Shown here in pieces: positions 20,170 through 29,464 of a stretch of DNA of 64,000 bases. Source of the stretch: Parvibaculum sp. (GTDB taxonomy: Bacteria; Pseudomonadota; Alphaproteobacteria; Parvibaculales; Parvibaculaceae); NCBI GenBank assembly GCA_019635965.1, contig JAHBYK010000001.1, positions 62,001 to 126,000 of the forward strand. The letters run 5' to 3'. The translations under genes and the position numbers were made by a program. The number at the start of each line of letters is the position of its first letter. The first letter of the stretch is position 1. The notes beneath the pieces are model-generated. The model was not told the DNA's origin. It saw nothing but the letters and a program-made list of their open reading frames with translations, and searched no databases.

Positions 20170-21332
20170 TGTCGCAGGCCGTTCGTGCATTTGGTGCGGG
20201 CGGACCGCCCGAGGCGAATGTCATTCTGAAGTCGATGCCGCATCCTGTCCTTCTGATCGACCGGGACAAGCGCATCGAATATGTGAATGACAGTGCGCAG
20301 GAGTTCTTCGCCGCTAGTTCGGCGATGCTGCTCGGCCATCCGCTGAGCGACATTGTTGCCTTCGGCAGCCCCGTTCTGGCGCTGATCGATCAGGTGTTCG
20401 AGCGCGGTGTCTCGGTCAACGAATACGGCGTCGAGATCGGCACGCCCCGCATCGGCGACCGGCAGGTCGATATTCAGGTAACGCCGCTCAACGAATATCC
20501 GGGCCATGTGCTGCTGCTGCTGCAGGCTCGCACCATGGCGCAGAAAATGGACCGGCAGCTGACGCATCGCGGCGCCGCCCGCTCCGTCACCGGCATGGCG
20601 GCGATCCTTGCTCATGAAATCAAGAATCCGCTTTCCGGTATTCGCGGCGCGGCGCAGCTGCTCGAGCTTTCGGGGTCGCCGGAGGACAAGACGCTGACGC
20701 GCCTCATCTGCGACGAGACGGACCGTATCTGCAAGCTCGTCGACAGGATGGAAGTCTTTTCCGACGAGCGCCCCGTGCCGCGCGAGCCGGTGAACATTCA
20801 TCTCGTGCTCGGCCATGTAAAGCAGCTCGCGGCAACCGGCTTTGCGAAGAACATTCGCATCGTTGAGGAATATGACCCGTCGCTGCCGCCCGTGCTCGGC
20901 GACAAGGACCAGCTCATTCAGGTGTTCCTCAATCTCGTGAAGAATGCCGCCGAAGCGATTGGGCAGGGAACGGATGGCGAAATCATCCTTACGACTGCCT
21001 ACCGGCCGGGCGTCCGGCTTTCCATGCCAGGCAGCCGCGACCGCGTGAGCCTGCCGCTCGAAATCTGCGTAATCGACAACGGTCCCGGTGTTCCGAGCGA
21101 CCTGATGGAACATCTCTTCGACCCGTTCGTCACAACCAAGACCTCCGGCACCGGCCTCGGCCTTGCGCTTGTCGCCAAGATCATCGGCGACCATGGCGGC
21201 ATCGTCGAATGCGAAAGCCTGCCCCGGAAAACCATATTCCGCGTCCTGTTGCCCATGCATACGGGCGCGTCCGTGATTCAGAACGACAAGGCGCGCAGCG
21301 CGCGTCTGGCAACAGGAGCGGCAGATGCCTAG
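20169..21332 (+). CDS. ntrB: Nitrogen regulation sensor kinase NtrB
   Basis: NtrB is a soluble kinase/phosphatase that controls NtrC in response to PII proteins. The 387-residue protein has a PAS domain (about 15-125), an H-box with phospho-His H149 ([22 protein letters not shown]) and HATPase boxes ([44 protein letters not shown]). There are no membrane segments. It overlaps dusB by one base and ntrC by 8 bases, so all three are coupled. Confidence 0.96.
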   Translation: MSQAVRAFGAGGPPEANVILKSMPHPVLLIDRDKRIEYVNDSAQEFFAASSAMLLGHPLSDIVAFGSPVLALIDQVFERGVSVNEYGVEIGTPRIGDRQVDIQVTPLNEYPGHVLLLLQARTMAQKMDRQLTHRGAARSVTGMAAILAHEIKNPLSGIRGAAQLLELSGSPEDKTLTRLICDETDRICKLVDRMEVFSDERPVPREPVNIHLVLGHVKQLAATGFAKNIRIVEEYDPSLPPVLGDKDQLIQVFLNLVKNAAEAIGQGTDGEIILTTAYRPGVRLSMPGSRDRVSLPLEICVIDNGPGVPSDLMEHLFDPFVTTKTSGTGLGLALVAKIIGDHGGIVECESLPRKTIFRVLLPMHTGASVIQNDKARSARLATGAADA

Positions 21333-22767
21333 CGGAACCATTCTTCTTGCTGATGACGATGCGGCGATCCGAACGGTGCTCAATCAGGCACTCGGCCGGG
21401 TTGGCTACGAAGTGCGTTCGACGGGCAATGCGGCAACGCTGTGGCGCTGGGTGAGCCAGGGCGAGGGCGATCTCATCATCACGGACGTGGTGATGCCGGA
21501 TGAAAATGCCTTCGACCTGATCCCGCGTATCAAGCGGGCGCGGCCCGAACTTCCGATCGTGGTGATGAGCGCGCAGAACACGCTCAAGACCGCGATCACG
21601 GCAGCGGAACGCGGCGCCTATGAATATCTGCCCAAGCCGTTCGACCTCAACGAGCTGATCCGAGTGGTGGACCGCGCCATGACGGCACCGCGCGAGCCGG
21701 CCATCGCGCGCCAGCAGCCGGAAGAGGATGAGAAGATTCCGCTGATCGGCCGCTCGCCCGCGATGCAGGACATCTACCGTGTCCTCGCCCGTCTGATGCA
21801 GACCGATCTGACGGTCATGATTTCCGGCGAGAGCGGCACCGGCAAGGAACTCGTCGCCCGCGCGCTGCATGATTATGGCCGGCGGCGGAACGGTCCCTTC
21901 GTCGCCGTCAACATGGCGGCGATACCGCGCGAACTCATCGAAAGCGAGCTATTCGGACACGAGAAGGGCGCCTTTACCGGCGCGAGCCAGCGCGCCACCG
22001 GCCGCTTCGAACAGGCCGAGGGCGGCACGCTCTTTCTCGACGAAATCGGCGACATGCCGATGGAGGCGCAGACCCGGCTGCTCCGCGTGCTTCAGCAAGG
22101 CGAGTACACCACGGTGGGCGGCCGCACCCCGATCAAGACGGACGTGCGCATCGTCGCGGCGACGAACCGCGACCTGCGCCAGCTCATCAATCAGGGGCTG
22201 TTCCGCGAGGACCTGTTCTTCCGTTTGAACGTGGTGCCGATCCGCCTGCCGCCGCTCCGCGAGCGTTCGGAGGACATTCCCGATCTCGTGCGCCACTTTC
22301 TCGGTCAGGCGGAAGACGAGGGCCTGCCGCCCAAGACCATCGACGCGGAGGGCATGGAGCTCATCAAGCGGTATCGCTGGCCGGGCAATGTGCGTGAACT
22401 GGAAAACCTGGTCCGGCGGCTCGCGGCCCTCTACACGGAGGAAACCATCGGCGCAGCGATTCTGGAGGCCGAGCTTGCCGAGCCCGATTTCGGCAAGCCG
22501 GCGGAGCAGGCTGCTGCGGACGAGCCGCTGTCGGTTTCGGTGGAGCGCACGCTGAACCGCATCTTTGCAGCCCATGGCGACGATCTGCCGCCGCCCGGCC
22601 TTTATGACCGGCTGCTGCGCGAAGTGGAGAAGCCGCTGTTCAGCATGAGCCTCGCGGCGACGCGCGGGAACCAGATCAAGGCAGCCCATCTGCTCGGTAT
22701 CAACCGGAATACGCTCCGCAAGAAGATTCGGGAGCTGGATATCCAGGTAATCCGGGGCCTGAAATGA
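21325..22767 (+). CDS. ntrC: Nitrogen regulation response regulator NtrC (sigma-54 activator)
   Basis: NtrC activates sigma-54 promoters under nitrogen limitation. The 480-residue protein has a receiver domain (1-125, phosphorylated D54 in ITDVVMPDE), an AAA+ domain (about 145-370) with Walker A GESGTGKE, the sigma-54-contacting loop GAFTGA at residues 215-220, Walker [14 protein letters not shown], and a C-terminal Fis-type helix-turn-helix (about 440-480, [20 protein letters not shown]). All functional motifs are intact, in contrast to NtrX downstream. Confidence 0.97.
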   Translation: MPSGTILLADDDAAIRTVLNQALGRVGYEVRSTGNAATLWRWVSQGEGDLIITDVVMPDENAFDLIPRIKRARPELPIVVMSAQNTLKTAITAAERGAYEYLPKPFDLNELIRVVDRAMTAPREPAIARQQPEEDEKIPLIGRSPAMQDIYRVLARLMQTDLTVMISGESGTGKELVARALHDYGRRRNGPFVAVNMAAIPRELIESELFGHEKGAFTGASQRATGRFEQAEGGTLFLDEIGDMPMEAQTRLLRVLQQGEYTTVGGRTPIKTDVRIVAATNRDLRQLINQGLFREDLFFRLNVVPIRLPPLRERSEDIPDLVRHFLGQAEDEGLPPKTIDAEGMELIKRYRWPGNVRELENLVRRLAALYTEETIGAAILEAELAEPDFGKPAEQAAADEPLSVSVERTLNRIFAAHGDDLPPPGLYDRLLREVEKPLFSMSLAATRGNQIKAAHLLGINRNTLRKKIRELDIQVIRGLK

Positions 22768-22971
22768 GCCCTCAGGGCACAAAACAGGCCCCGCGTTTAC
22801 GCTTATGACAGTGATGTAAACAAGCAACATTGTTGTTGATCGGTATCGCCTACAGTTGCAAAATGCGCGCAGCCGAATAGGAGCGTGGCGCATGGGGCAC
22901 AGGCGGGGCAGGCGATTTCAGCCCTGAAGCCTGTCGAGACCCGGCATGGTTCCCGCCACGCAAGGACGGGC
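22768..22971 (+). other. ntrC-ntrY intergenic region with inverted repeats and a possible leader ORF
   Basis: The gap holds an inverted repeat GTTTAC-N15-GTAAAC (22795-22821), a small palindrome CAACA-T-TGTTG (22825-22835), and a 11-codon reading frame (22892-22927, MGHRRGRRFQP) with GGAG 8 bases before its ATG. It probably contains the ntrYX promoter. The leader peptide is only a possibility. Confidence 0.4.
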
Positions 22972-25329
22972 ATGGTACCGACAGATCAGGTGGAAGAAAT
23001 CCGGCCAGGCCGGGCAGCGCGCTGGGAAAGCCGGCTGTGGCAGATGTTCAGCCGCCGCCGCTATTCGGCCGCCTTTTCGCTTGGCCTCGTGGCCGTGGCG
23101 ATCTGCCTTGGCTCATTCACCTATATGCTGCTGACCGGCCTCACGCCTTTTTCGCCGACCCGCGGCCTCGTGATTTCGCTGCTGCTCGGCAATCTGCTGG
23201 TCGTGCTCATTCTGGCCGGACTGATTTTCTGGCGCGTGGTTCGGATCATCCTTGCCCGCGTGAGCGGCACCGCCGGGGCAAAGCTCCATGCCCGGCTCGT
23301 GACGCTGTTCGCCATCGTTGCCGTGATGCCGGCGATCATCGTTGCCGTGTTTGCGGCGGTGACGCTCAACCGCGGCCTCGACACATGGTTCGGCGAGCGG
23401 GCCCAGACCATCATTTCCAATGCCGAAACCGTGGCCGCTGCCTATCTCAACGAACACAGGCAGGTGCTGCGCGCCGACACGCTCGCCATGGCGAACGACA
23501 TAAATCGCGAGTCGGCGATGCTGGACAGCAATCCCCCCTATTTCATGTCGCTGTTCAATGGGCAGATGCAGGTGCGCGCGCTTCATGCTGCCTATCTGAT
23601 ACGCGCCGATGGGCGCGTCATTGCGAAGGCGCGGGGCAGCGTCGATGTCGGTATGCCCGAAGCGCGCTATTTCGATATCGCCCGCGCCAATGACGTGGCG
23701 CTCTTCGTGGTCGAGGACTACAACCAGATCCGGGCATTGGTGGCGCTGCCCGCCATGGAAGGCACCTTCCTTTATGTCGCCCGCCTCGTCGATGCGAGGG
23801 TGCTCGAGCATCTGGCGGAGACGCGTGCGGCCGTCAGCGAATATGAAAATCTGGAATCGCGCCGCAACCAGTTCCAGGTCACCTTTGCGCTGATCTATGT
23901 CACGGTTGCCCTGATCACATTGCTTGCGGCGATCTGGCTCGGACTGTGGGCTGCGAACCGTATCGTCGATCCGATCTCCCGGCTCGTTGGCGCCGCAGAG
24001 CGCGTGAGCCTTGGCGACCTGCGTGCCCGTGTGCCGGTGGGCGGCTCGGGCGACGAGCTCGATATGCTGAGCGGCGCCTTCAACCGAATGACAAGCCAGA
24101 TCGAAAGCCAGCGCAACGAGCTGATCGAGGCCAACCATCAGCTGGACGAGCGGCGCCAGTTCACGGAAGCGGTGCTTTCAGGTGTGAGCGCCGGCGTTCT
24201 CGGGCTGGACAATGAGGGGCGTATCACCCATGCGAACCGCGCGGCGCTGCGCTTTTTCCAGCGCACCGAGGCTGAGCTGCTCGGCCGCCTGCTCGAAACG
24301 GCGATCCCCGAAATGGCGGCGGCTGTGGCGGATGCGCGCGCCCATCCCGAGCGGACGGCCCAGGCACAGACCGTGATTTCCCAATCGGGCCAGGAGCGGA
24401 CGCTCAATCTGCGCGTGACGCGCGAGATGACGGATTCGGGGAAGGGCGGCTTCGTGCTGACCTTTGACGACATTACCGAACTCGTGCGGGCGCAACGCAC
24501 TTCCGCTTGGGCGGATGTGGCGCGGCGTATCGCTCACGAAATCAAGAATCCTCTGACGCCGATCCAGCTTTCGGCCGAACGCATCCGGCGCAAATATGGC
24601 AAGGAGATCGTCTCCGATCCCGATGTCTTCGAGCAATGCACGCAGACGATCATCCGCCAAGTGAACGACATTGGCCGCATGGTCGATGAATTCTCGTCCT
24701 TCGCGCGTATGCCGACCGCGACGATGAAACTGCTCGACATCAACGAGATCCTGAGGCAATCCGTATTCCTTCAGCGGGTTGGCCATCCGGACATCGAATA
24801 CAATCTCGTCATGCCGGACGAGGCCGTGATGCTTGAATGCGACGGAAGGCTCGTCAGTCAGGCATTGACGAATATTCTGAAGAACGCCGCCGAGGCCATT
24901 CGCGGTTCGGGTGAGGACGAAGCGGACGAAGACGGCTTGCCATCTGTTCACCGGCATGCGCCGAACGAAAAGATCGGCCGTATCAATGTCGCGCTCGTCG
25001 CAGACAGCAACACGGTCAGCATCGTCGTGACCGACTCCGGCTGCGGACTGCCGGATGCGGATCGTTCGAAACTGACGGAACCCTATATGACCACGCGCGC
25101 AAAGGGCACCGGCCTGGGCCTTGCCATCGTGAACAAGGTGATGGAAGACCATGGCGGCGATCTGCGCCTCGAGGATGCGCCTTCGAGCGAAGGCTGGGAG
25201 AGCGGCGCAAGGGTGACGCTCGTCTTTCCCCGGCAGCGTGTCCGCAAGGAAGCGAAGGGCGGCGAGGCGGCCGGTAGCAATGGGCGCGAGGCCATGAATA
25301 CAAGTAAAGAGGCTGTGAATGGCGTCTGA
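22972..25329 (+). CDS. ntrY: Membrane sensor kinase NtrY
   Basis: NtrY is the transmembrane kinase partner of NtrX, linked in this lineage to nitrogen, redox or envelope sensing. The 785-residue protein has three N-terminal hydrophobic segments, a periplasmic region, a further membrane segment at about 300-323 (FALIYVTVALITLLAAIWLGLW), HAMP, a PAS domain, the H-box with H522 ([26 protein letters not shown]) and HATPase boxes (LTNILKNAAEAIRG, TTRAKGTGLGLAIVNKVMEDHGG). ATG at 22972 has AAGGA upstream. A GTG at 22885 would add 29 residues, but its GGAG is too close. It overlaps ntrX by 11 bases. Confidence 0.95.
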   Translation: MVPTDQVEEIRPGRAARWESRLWQMFSRRRYSAAFSLGLVAVAICLGSFTYMLLTGLTPFSPTRGLVISLLLGNLLVVLILAGLIFWRVVRIILARVSGTAGAKLHARLVTLFAIVAVMPAIIVAVFAAVTLNRGLDTWFGERAQTIISNAETVAAAYLNEHRQVLRADTLAMANDINRESAMLDSNPPYFMSLFNGQMQVRALHAAYLIRADGRVIAKARGSVDVGMPEARYFDIARANDVALFVVEDYNQIRALVALPAMEGTFLYVARLVDARVLEHLAETRAAVSEYENLESRRNQFQVTFALIYVTVALITLLAAIWLGLWAANRIVDPISRLVGAAERVSLGDLRARVPVGGSGDELDMLSGAFNRMTSQIESQRNELIEANHQLDERRQFTEAVLSGVSAGVLGLDNEGRITHANRAALRFFQRTEAELLGRLLETAIPEMAAAVADARAHPERTAQAQTVISQSGQERTLNLRVTREMTDSGKGGFVLTFDDITELVRAQRTSAWADVARRIAHEIKNPLTPIQLSAERIRRKYGKEIVSDPDVFEQCTQTIIRQVNDIGRMVDEFSSFARMPTATMKLLDINEILRQSVFLQRVGHPDIEYNLVMPDEAVMLECDGRLVSQALTNILKNAAEAIRGSGEDEADEDGLPSVHRHAPNEKIGRINVALVADSNTVSIVVTDSGCGLPDADRSKLTEPYMTTRAKGTGLGLAIVNKVMEDHGGDLRLEDAPSSEGWESGARVTLVFPRQRVRKEAKGGEAAGSNGREAMNTSKEAVNGV

Positions 25330-26713
25330 TATTCTGATCGTCGACGACGAAGCCGACATCCGCGAGCTTGTCGCCGGCATATTGAACGATGAAGGCTATG
25401 ACACGCGCAGCGCCGGCGACAGCGACAAGGCGCTTGCCGCCATCGAGGCCCGGCGCCCCGGCCTGATCATTCTCGACATCTGGCTTCAGGGCAGCAAACT
25501 AGACGGACTCGAACTGCTCGACATCATCCGGGAACGGCACCCCGACCTGCCGGTGGTCGTGATCAGCGGGCATGGCAATATCGAAACCGCTGTCTCCGCC
25601 ATCAAGAAGGGCGCCTATGACTTCATCGAAAAGCCGTTCAAGACCGACCGGCTGATTCTCGTCGTGCGCCGCGCCATCGAGGCCTACAGGCTTCGCCGGG
25701 AGAACAGCGAGCTTCGTCTTCGTGCCGGCGACGACACGACGCTTGTGGGTGTTTCGCCCGCACTCTCGCAGGTGCGCCAGACCGTCGACAAGGTCGCGCC
25801 GACGAACAGCAGGGTTCTCATCCAGGGGCCGTCGGGCTCCGGCAAGGAAGTGGTTGCGCGCCTGCTTCACGAACGCTCGCGCCGGGCCGCCAATGCCTTT
25901 GTCGCGCTGAACGCGGCAAACATGGCGCCCGAGCGGATGGAGACCGAACTCTTCGGCACCGAGGAGAGCGCGGCGGGCCCTCGCAAGGTCGGTGTTTTCG
26001 AACAGGCGCATGGCGGCACGCTGTTTCTCGACGAAGTGGCCGAAATGCCGCTCGAAACGCAAAGCAAGATTCTCCGTGTGCTCGTGGACCAGACATTCGA
26101 GCGCGTCGGCGGCAGCGCGCGCGTGAAGGTCGATGTGCGCGTGGTCTCCTCGTCGAGCCGCGACCTGCTGGATGAAATCGCGAAAGGCCGTTTCCGCGAG
26201 GACCTCTATCACCGGCTCAACGTGGTGCCGATCCATGTGCCGCCGCTTGCCGCGCGGCGCGAGGATATTCCGCTGCTGGTCGAGCATTTCATGGCGCAGA
26301 TTTCGCGCTCGACGGGCCTGCCGCCGCGCCGCGTTTCCGACGACGCCATGGCGGCGCTTCAGGCGCATGACTGGCCGGGAAACGTGCGCCAGCTCCGCAA
26401 CAATATCGAGCGGCTGCTGATCCTCACTTCGGGCGATCCGTCCGCCGTCGTGACGGCGGACATGCTTCCGGCGGAAGTCGGCACGTCGGCACAGATGTCG
26501 GTCAATGGTTCCGGCGGCGAGCACATCATGGCGCTCCCTTTGCGCGAGGCGCGCGAGACCTTCGAGCGCGAATATCTGATGGCTCAGATCAGCCGTTTCG
26601 GCGGAAACATCTCGCGTACTGCCGCCTTTATCGGCATGGAACGCTCGGCACTTCACCGCAAGCTGAAGTCGCTCGGCGTTGCCGCCGCGAACCGGCCGGA
26701 CATGCCGGTCTGA
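25319..26713 (+). CDS. ntrX: Response regulator NtrX without the GAFTGA loop
   Basis: NtrX is the response regulator of the NtrYX pair (464 residues). The receiver domain has D53 (ILDIWLQGSKLDG). The AAA+ domain has Walker A as GPSGSGKE and Walker B as [13 protein letters not shown]. The C-terminal helix-turn-helix is GGNISRTAAFIGMERSALHRKL. Where NtrC has the sigma-54-contacting GAFTGA loop, this protein reads FGTEESAAGPRKVGVFEQA at about residues 212-230, three residues shorter. It is therefore unlikely to activate sigma-54 promoters and probably acts as a sigma-70 regulator, as reported for other alphaproteobacterial NtrX. AAAGAGG precedes the ATG, inside ntrY. Confidence 0.95.
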   Translation: MASDILIVDDEADIRELVAGILNDEGYDTRSAGDSDKALAAIEARRPGLIILDIWLQGSKLDGLELLDIIRERHPDLPVVVISGHGNIETAVSAIKKGAYDFIEKPFKTDRLILVVRRAIEAYRLRRENSELRLRAGDDTTLVGVSPALSQVRQTVDKVAPTNSRVLIQGPSGSGKEVVARLLHERSRRAANAFVALNAANMAPERMETELFGTEESAAGPRKVGVFEQAHGGTLFLDEVAEMPLETQSKILRVLVDQTFERVGGSARVKVDVRVVSSSSRDLLDEIAKGRFREDLYHRLNVVPIHVPPLAARREDIPLLVEHFMAQISRSTGLPPRRVSDDAMAALQAHDWPGNVRQLRNNIERLLILTSGDPSAVVTADMLPAEVGTSAQMSVNGSGGEHIMALPLREARETFEREYLMAQISRFGGNISRTAAFIGMERSALHRKLKSLGVAAANRPDMPV

Positions 26714-26741
26714 AGATGCCCAGAAACGGAAAGCGCGCATC

Positions 26742-28118
26742 ATGAAAGTCATCGTTTGCGGGGCCGGTCAGGTCGGATTCGGCATCGCGCGCCAGCTTGC
26801 TTCCGAGCAGAACGACGTCACCGTCATCGATCAGTCGCCGCAACTTGTGCAGCAGATTTCCGACTCGCTCGATGTGCGGGCACTTGTGGGGCATGGTGCC
26901 CATCCCGACGTGCTGGAACGCGCCGGCGCATCATCCGCCGATATGCTGATCGCCGTCACGTTTCACGACGAAGTGAACATGATTGCCTGTCAGGTGGCCC
27001 ATTCGCTTTTCAATGTACCCACCAAGATCGCCCGTATCCGCTCGCAATCCTATCTCCAGCCGGGCTTTCAGGACCTGTTCTCGCAGGATCATCTGCCGAT
27101 CGACGTCATCATTTCGCCGGAACTCGAAGTGGGCAAGGCGGTGCTCCGCCGCCTCGCGGTGCCGGGTGCGTTCGATATTCTGAACTTCGCCGATGGCAAG
27201 GTAAGCGTCGTGGGCGTATCGCTCGAGGAAGATTGCCCCATCGTCAACACGCCGCTGCGGCAGCTGACCGATCTTTTCCCGGACCTGAAATCCCGCGTTG
27301 TCGGCATCGTCCGCGATGACGAGCTGTTCGTTCCGCAGAGCGACGATCCGATGTTCGTCGGCGACGAAGCCTATTTTGCCGCCGATGTGCGCGACGTCCG
27401 GCGCACTCTGGGCATTTTCGGTCATGAAGAAGTTGCCGCGCGCCGCGTCATCATCGTCGGGGCCGGCAATATCGGTCTGCATGTCGCTCAGGAACTCGAG
27501 GCGAGCCATCCGGGCACGCGAGTCAAGCTGATCGAACGCGACCGCGACAAGGCGGTGCAGGCGGCCGACCGTCTCAAGCGTTCCATCGTTCTCCACGGCG
27601 ACGGGCTTGACCCCGAATTGCTGCAGGAAGCAGGGATTTCGGAAACGGAAACCCTCATTACGCTGACAAACAACGATCAGGCGAACATCCTCGCCTGTGT
27701 CGTCGCCAAGCGCGAGGGATGCCAGCGCACCATGGCGCTCATCAACAACAACACCTATGAACCTTTGATGCGCTCGCTCGGCATCGATGCCTTCATCAAT
27801 CCGCGCAGTGCGACGGTCTCGACCGTGCTTCAGCATGTCCGCCGGGGCCGCATCAGGGGGCTCCAGTCGGTACGCGATGGCGCGGCCGAAGTGATCGAGG
27901 CGGAGGCGCTCGAAACGTCCACCCTGGTCGGTAAGCCCCTGCGCGAAGTGGCGCTGCCAAGCGGTATTCTGGTCGGTGCGGTGATACGCGATGGCGAGGT
28001 CATCATTCCGCGCGGCAATACCGAAATTCGTGCAGGCGACCGCGTCGTCCTGTTCGTGCGCTCCGATCAGGTGAAGAAGGTGGAACAGATGTTCCGCGTC
28101 AGTCTCGAATTCTTCTGA
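26742..28118 (+). CDS. trkA: Trk potassium uptake regulator TrkA
   Basis: TrkA is the cytoplasmic NAD(H)-binding gate of Trk-type potassium channels. The 458-residue protein contains two RCK repeats, each with a Rossmann motif (CGAGQVGFGIARQLA at about residue 4 and VGAGNIGLHVAQELE at about 239) and a TrkA_C domain (second: LREVALPSGILVGAVIRDGEVIIPRG). ATG at 26742 has GGAAAG upstream. The partner TrkH is not in this window. Its place after ntrX is conserved in alphaproteobacteria. Confidence 0.96.
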   Translation: MKVIVCGAGQVGFGIARQLASEQNDVTVIDQSPQLVQQISDSLDVRALVGHGAHPDVLERAGASSADMLIAVTFHDEVNMIACQVAHSLFNVPTKIARIRSQSYLQPGFQDLFSQDHLPIDVIISPELEVGKAVLRRLAVPGAFDILNFADGKVSVVGVSLEEDCPIVNTPLRQLTDLFPDLKSRVVGIVRDDELFVPQSDDPMFVGDEAYFAADVRDVRRTLGIFGHEEVAARRVIIVGAGNIGLHVAQELEASHPGTRVKLIERDRDKAVQAADRLKRSIVLHGDGLDPELLQEAGISETETLITLTNNDQANILACVVAKREGCQRTMALINNNTYEPLMRSLGIDAFINPRSATVSTVLQHVRRGRIRGLQSVRDGAAEVIEAEALETSTLVGKPLREVALPSGILVGAVIRDGEVIIPRGNTEIRAGDRVVLFVRSDQVKKVEQMFRVSLEFF

Positions 28119-28134
28119 TCCGAAAGGCCGTTCC

Positions 28135-28992
28135 TTGTCCCGCATCGCTTATGTTAACGGCCGTTACATCCGTCACGACGAAGCTGCCATTCATATCGAG
28201 GACAGGGGATACCAGTTCTCGGACGGTGTGTATGAAGTTTGCGGCATCCGTGGGGGCAAGCTCATGGATGAAAGCCTGCACATGGATCGCCTTGAGCGGT
28301 CACTTGCCGAAATGCGGATTGGCGCCCCGATGAGCCGCGGCGCCTTGCGGCTCGTCATGCGCGAGGTGGTGCGGCGCAATCATGTTGTGGACGGGCTCGT
28401 CTATTTGCAGGTGACGCGTGGCGTCGCACCGCGCGACCATCCATTTCCGGCGATACCCGTTGCGCCCTCGATCGTCATCACAGCGAAACGGCTCAATGCC
28501 GCCAGGATCGCGGCTTCAGTCGAGAAAGGCGTCTCCGTCGTCACCTTGCCGGATATTCGCTGGGCCCGGCGCGACATCAAATCGGTGTCGCTATTGCCGA
28601 ACATCCTGGCCAAGCAGGCCGCCCGCGAGGCGGGCGCCTATGAGGCCTGGCTGGTGGACCGGGACGGCTTCGTGACCGAAGGCTCTTCGACCAATGCCTG
28701 GATCGTGGACAGGGAAGGGCGCCTCGTGACGCGGCCCGCCAGTACCGACATTCTGAACGGCGTCACGCGGCTGGTGCTTCTGAAAGCGGCGCGGGCTGAG
28801 GGGATGGAAGTGGTGGAGCGCGCTTTCACGCCGGAGGAAGCAAAGGGCGCCCGGGAGGCCTTTATCAGCGCCTCCTCGGCGATTCTCATTCCTGTGACGC
28901 GGATCGACGGCGCGCCGGTTGGAAATGGCGCGCCGGGCTCCCTTTCTTTGAGGCTCCGCGAGGCCTATTTCAAGCATTGCGAGTTGAGTTGA
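28135..28992 (+). CDS. Class IV aminotransferase, D-amino-acid transaminase-like
   Basis: This PLP-dependent fold-type-IV aminotransferase has 285 residues. It shows the N-terminal YVNGRYIRHDEAAIHIEDRG motif, the PLP lysine in WARRDIKSVSLLPN and the phosphate-binding EGSSTNAWIV. The pattern and length best match D-alanine transaminase, which supplies D-Ala and D-Glu for peptidoglycan. Branched-chain aminotransferase or aminodeoxychorismate lyase are less likely alternatives. The TTG start at 28135 has AAAGG 7 bases upstream. It follows trkA by 16 bases and precedes hfq. Confidence 0.85.
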   Translation: MSRIAYVNGRYIRHDEAAIHIEDRGYQFSDGVYEVCGIRGGKLMDESLHMDRLERSLAEMRIGAPMSRGALRLVMREVVRRNHVVDGLVYLQVTRGVAPRDHPFPAIPVAPSIVITAKRLNAARIAASVEKGVSVVTLPDIRWARRDIKSVSLLPNILAKQAAREAGAYEAWLVDRDGFVTEGSSTNAWIVDREGRLVTRPASTDILNGVTRLVLLKAARAEGMEVVERAFTPEEAKGAREAFISASSAILIPVTRIDGAPVGNGAPGSLSLRLREAYFKHCELS

Positions 28993-29152
28993 CGCCCTGC
29001 GGGGACAAAAACACAAAATAGGCGCAAAACACATGTAATTTGCACATGCGAATTGAATTTCGCACTTGCAGCATGATTTGAAACGCCGGACTGTATTACT
29101 TGAGAGCCGCAGCCAGCCTCCCGCCCAGCCGGGATGCCTGTGCAAAGAAAAA

Positions 29153-29201
29153 GCCGGACCCCTGCGGCGACGGTCCGGCCCCACGAACTTGAAAAATGGG
29201 G
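29153..29201 (+). promoter_or_regulatory. Stem-loops in the hfq leader
   Basis: The region just before hfq contains an 8-base stem (GCCGGACC / GGTCCGGC, 29153-29179). It is followed directly by CCCCA (29179-29183), which can pair with TGGGG (29197-29201), the only purine-rich ribosome-site candidate before the ATG at 29209. The structure could limit hfq translation. Hfq autorepression is known in other bacteria; here it is inference. Confidence 0.45.
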
Positions 29202-29208
29202 TTTACCC

Positions 29209-29454
29209 ATGGAAAAGACCCACAACCTTCAGGACACGTTCCTGAACCACGTTCGCAAGAACAAGACGAACCTCACGATCTTTCTGGTCAACGGCGTCAA
29301 ACTTCAGGGCGTGGTCACCTGGTTCGATAACTTTTGTGTTTTGTTGCGCCGGGACGGACATTCGCAGCTCGTGTATAAGCATGCGATCTCAACCATCATG
29401 CCGGCCCAGCCCGTTCAGCTCTTCGAACCCGAAGAAGGCGGGGGCGAGGCCTGA
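29209..29454 (+). CDS. hfq: RNA chaperone Hfq
   Basis: Hfq is the hexameric Sm-like protein that pairs small RNAs with mRNAs. The 81-residue protein has the Sm1 motif ([22 protein letters not shown]) and the Sm2 motif [10 protein letters not shown], with a short acidic C-tail (EPEEGGGEA) as usual in alphaproteobacteria. ATG at 29209 matches the family start [13 protein letters not shown]; an upstream ATG at 29134 lies in the structured leader. hflX follows after 10 bases, the classic hfq-hflX order. Confidence 0.98.
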   Translation: MEKTHNLQDTFLNHVRKNKTNLTIFLVNGVKLQGVVTWFDNFCVLLRRDGHSQLVYKHAISTIMPAQPVQLFEPEEGGGEA

Positions 29455-29464
29455 GAGAGACTGA

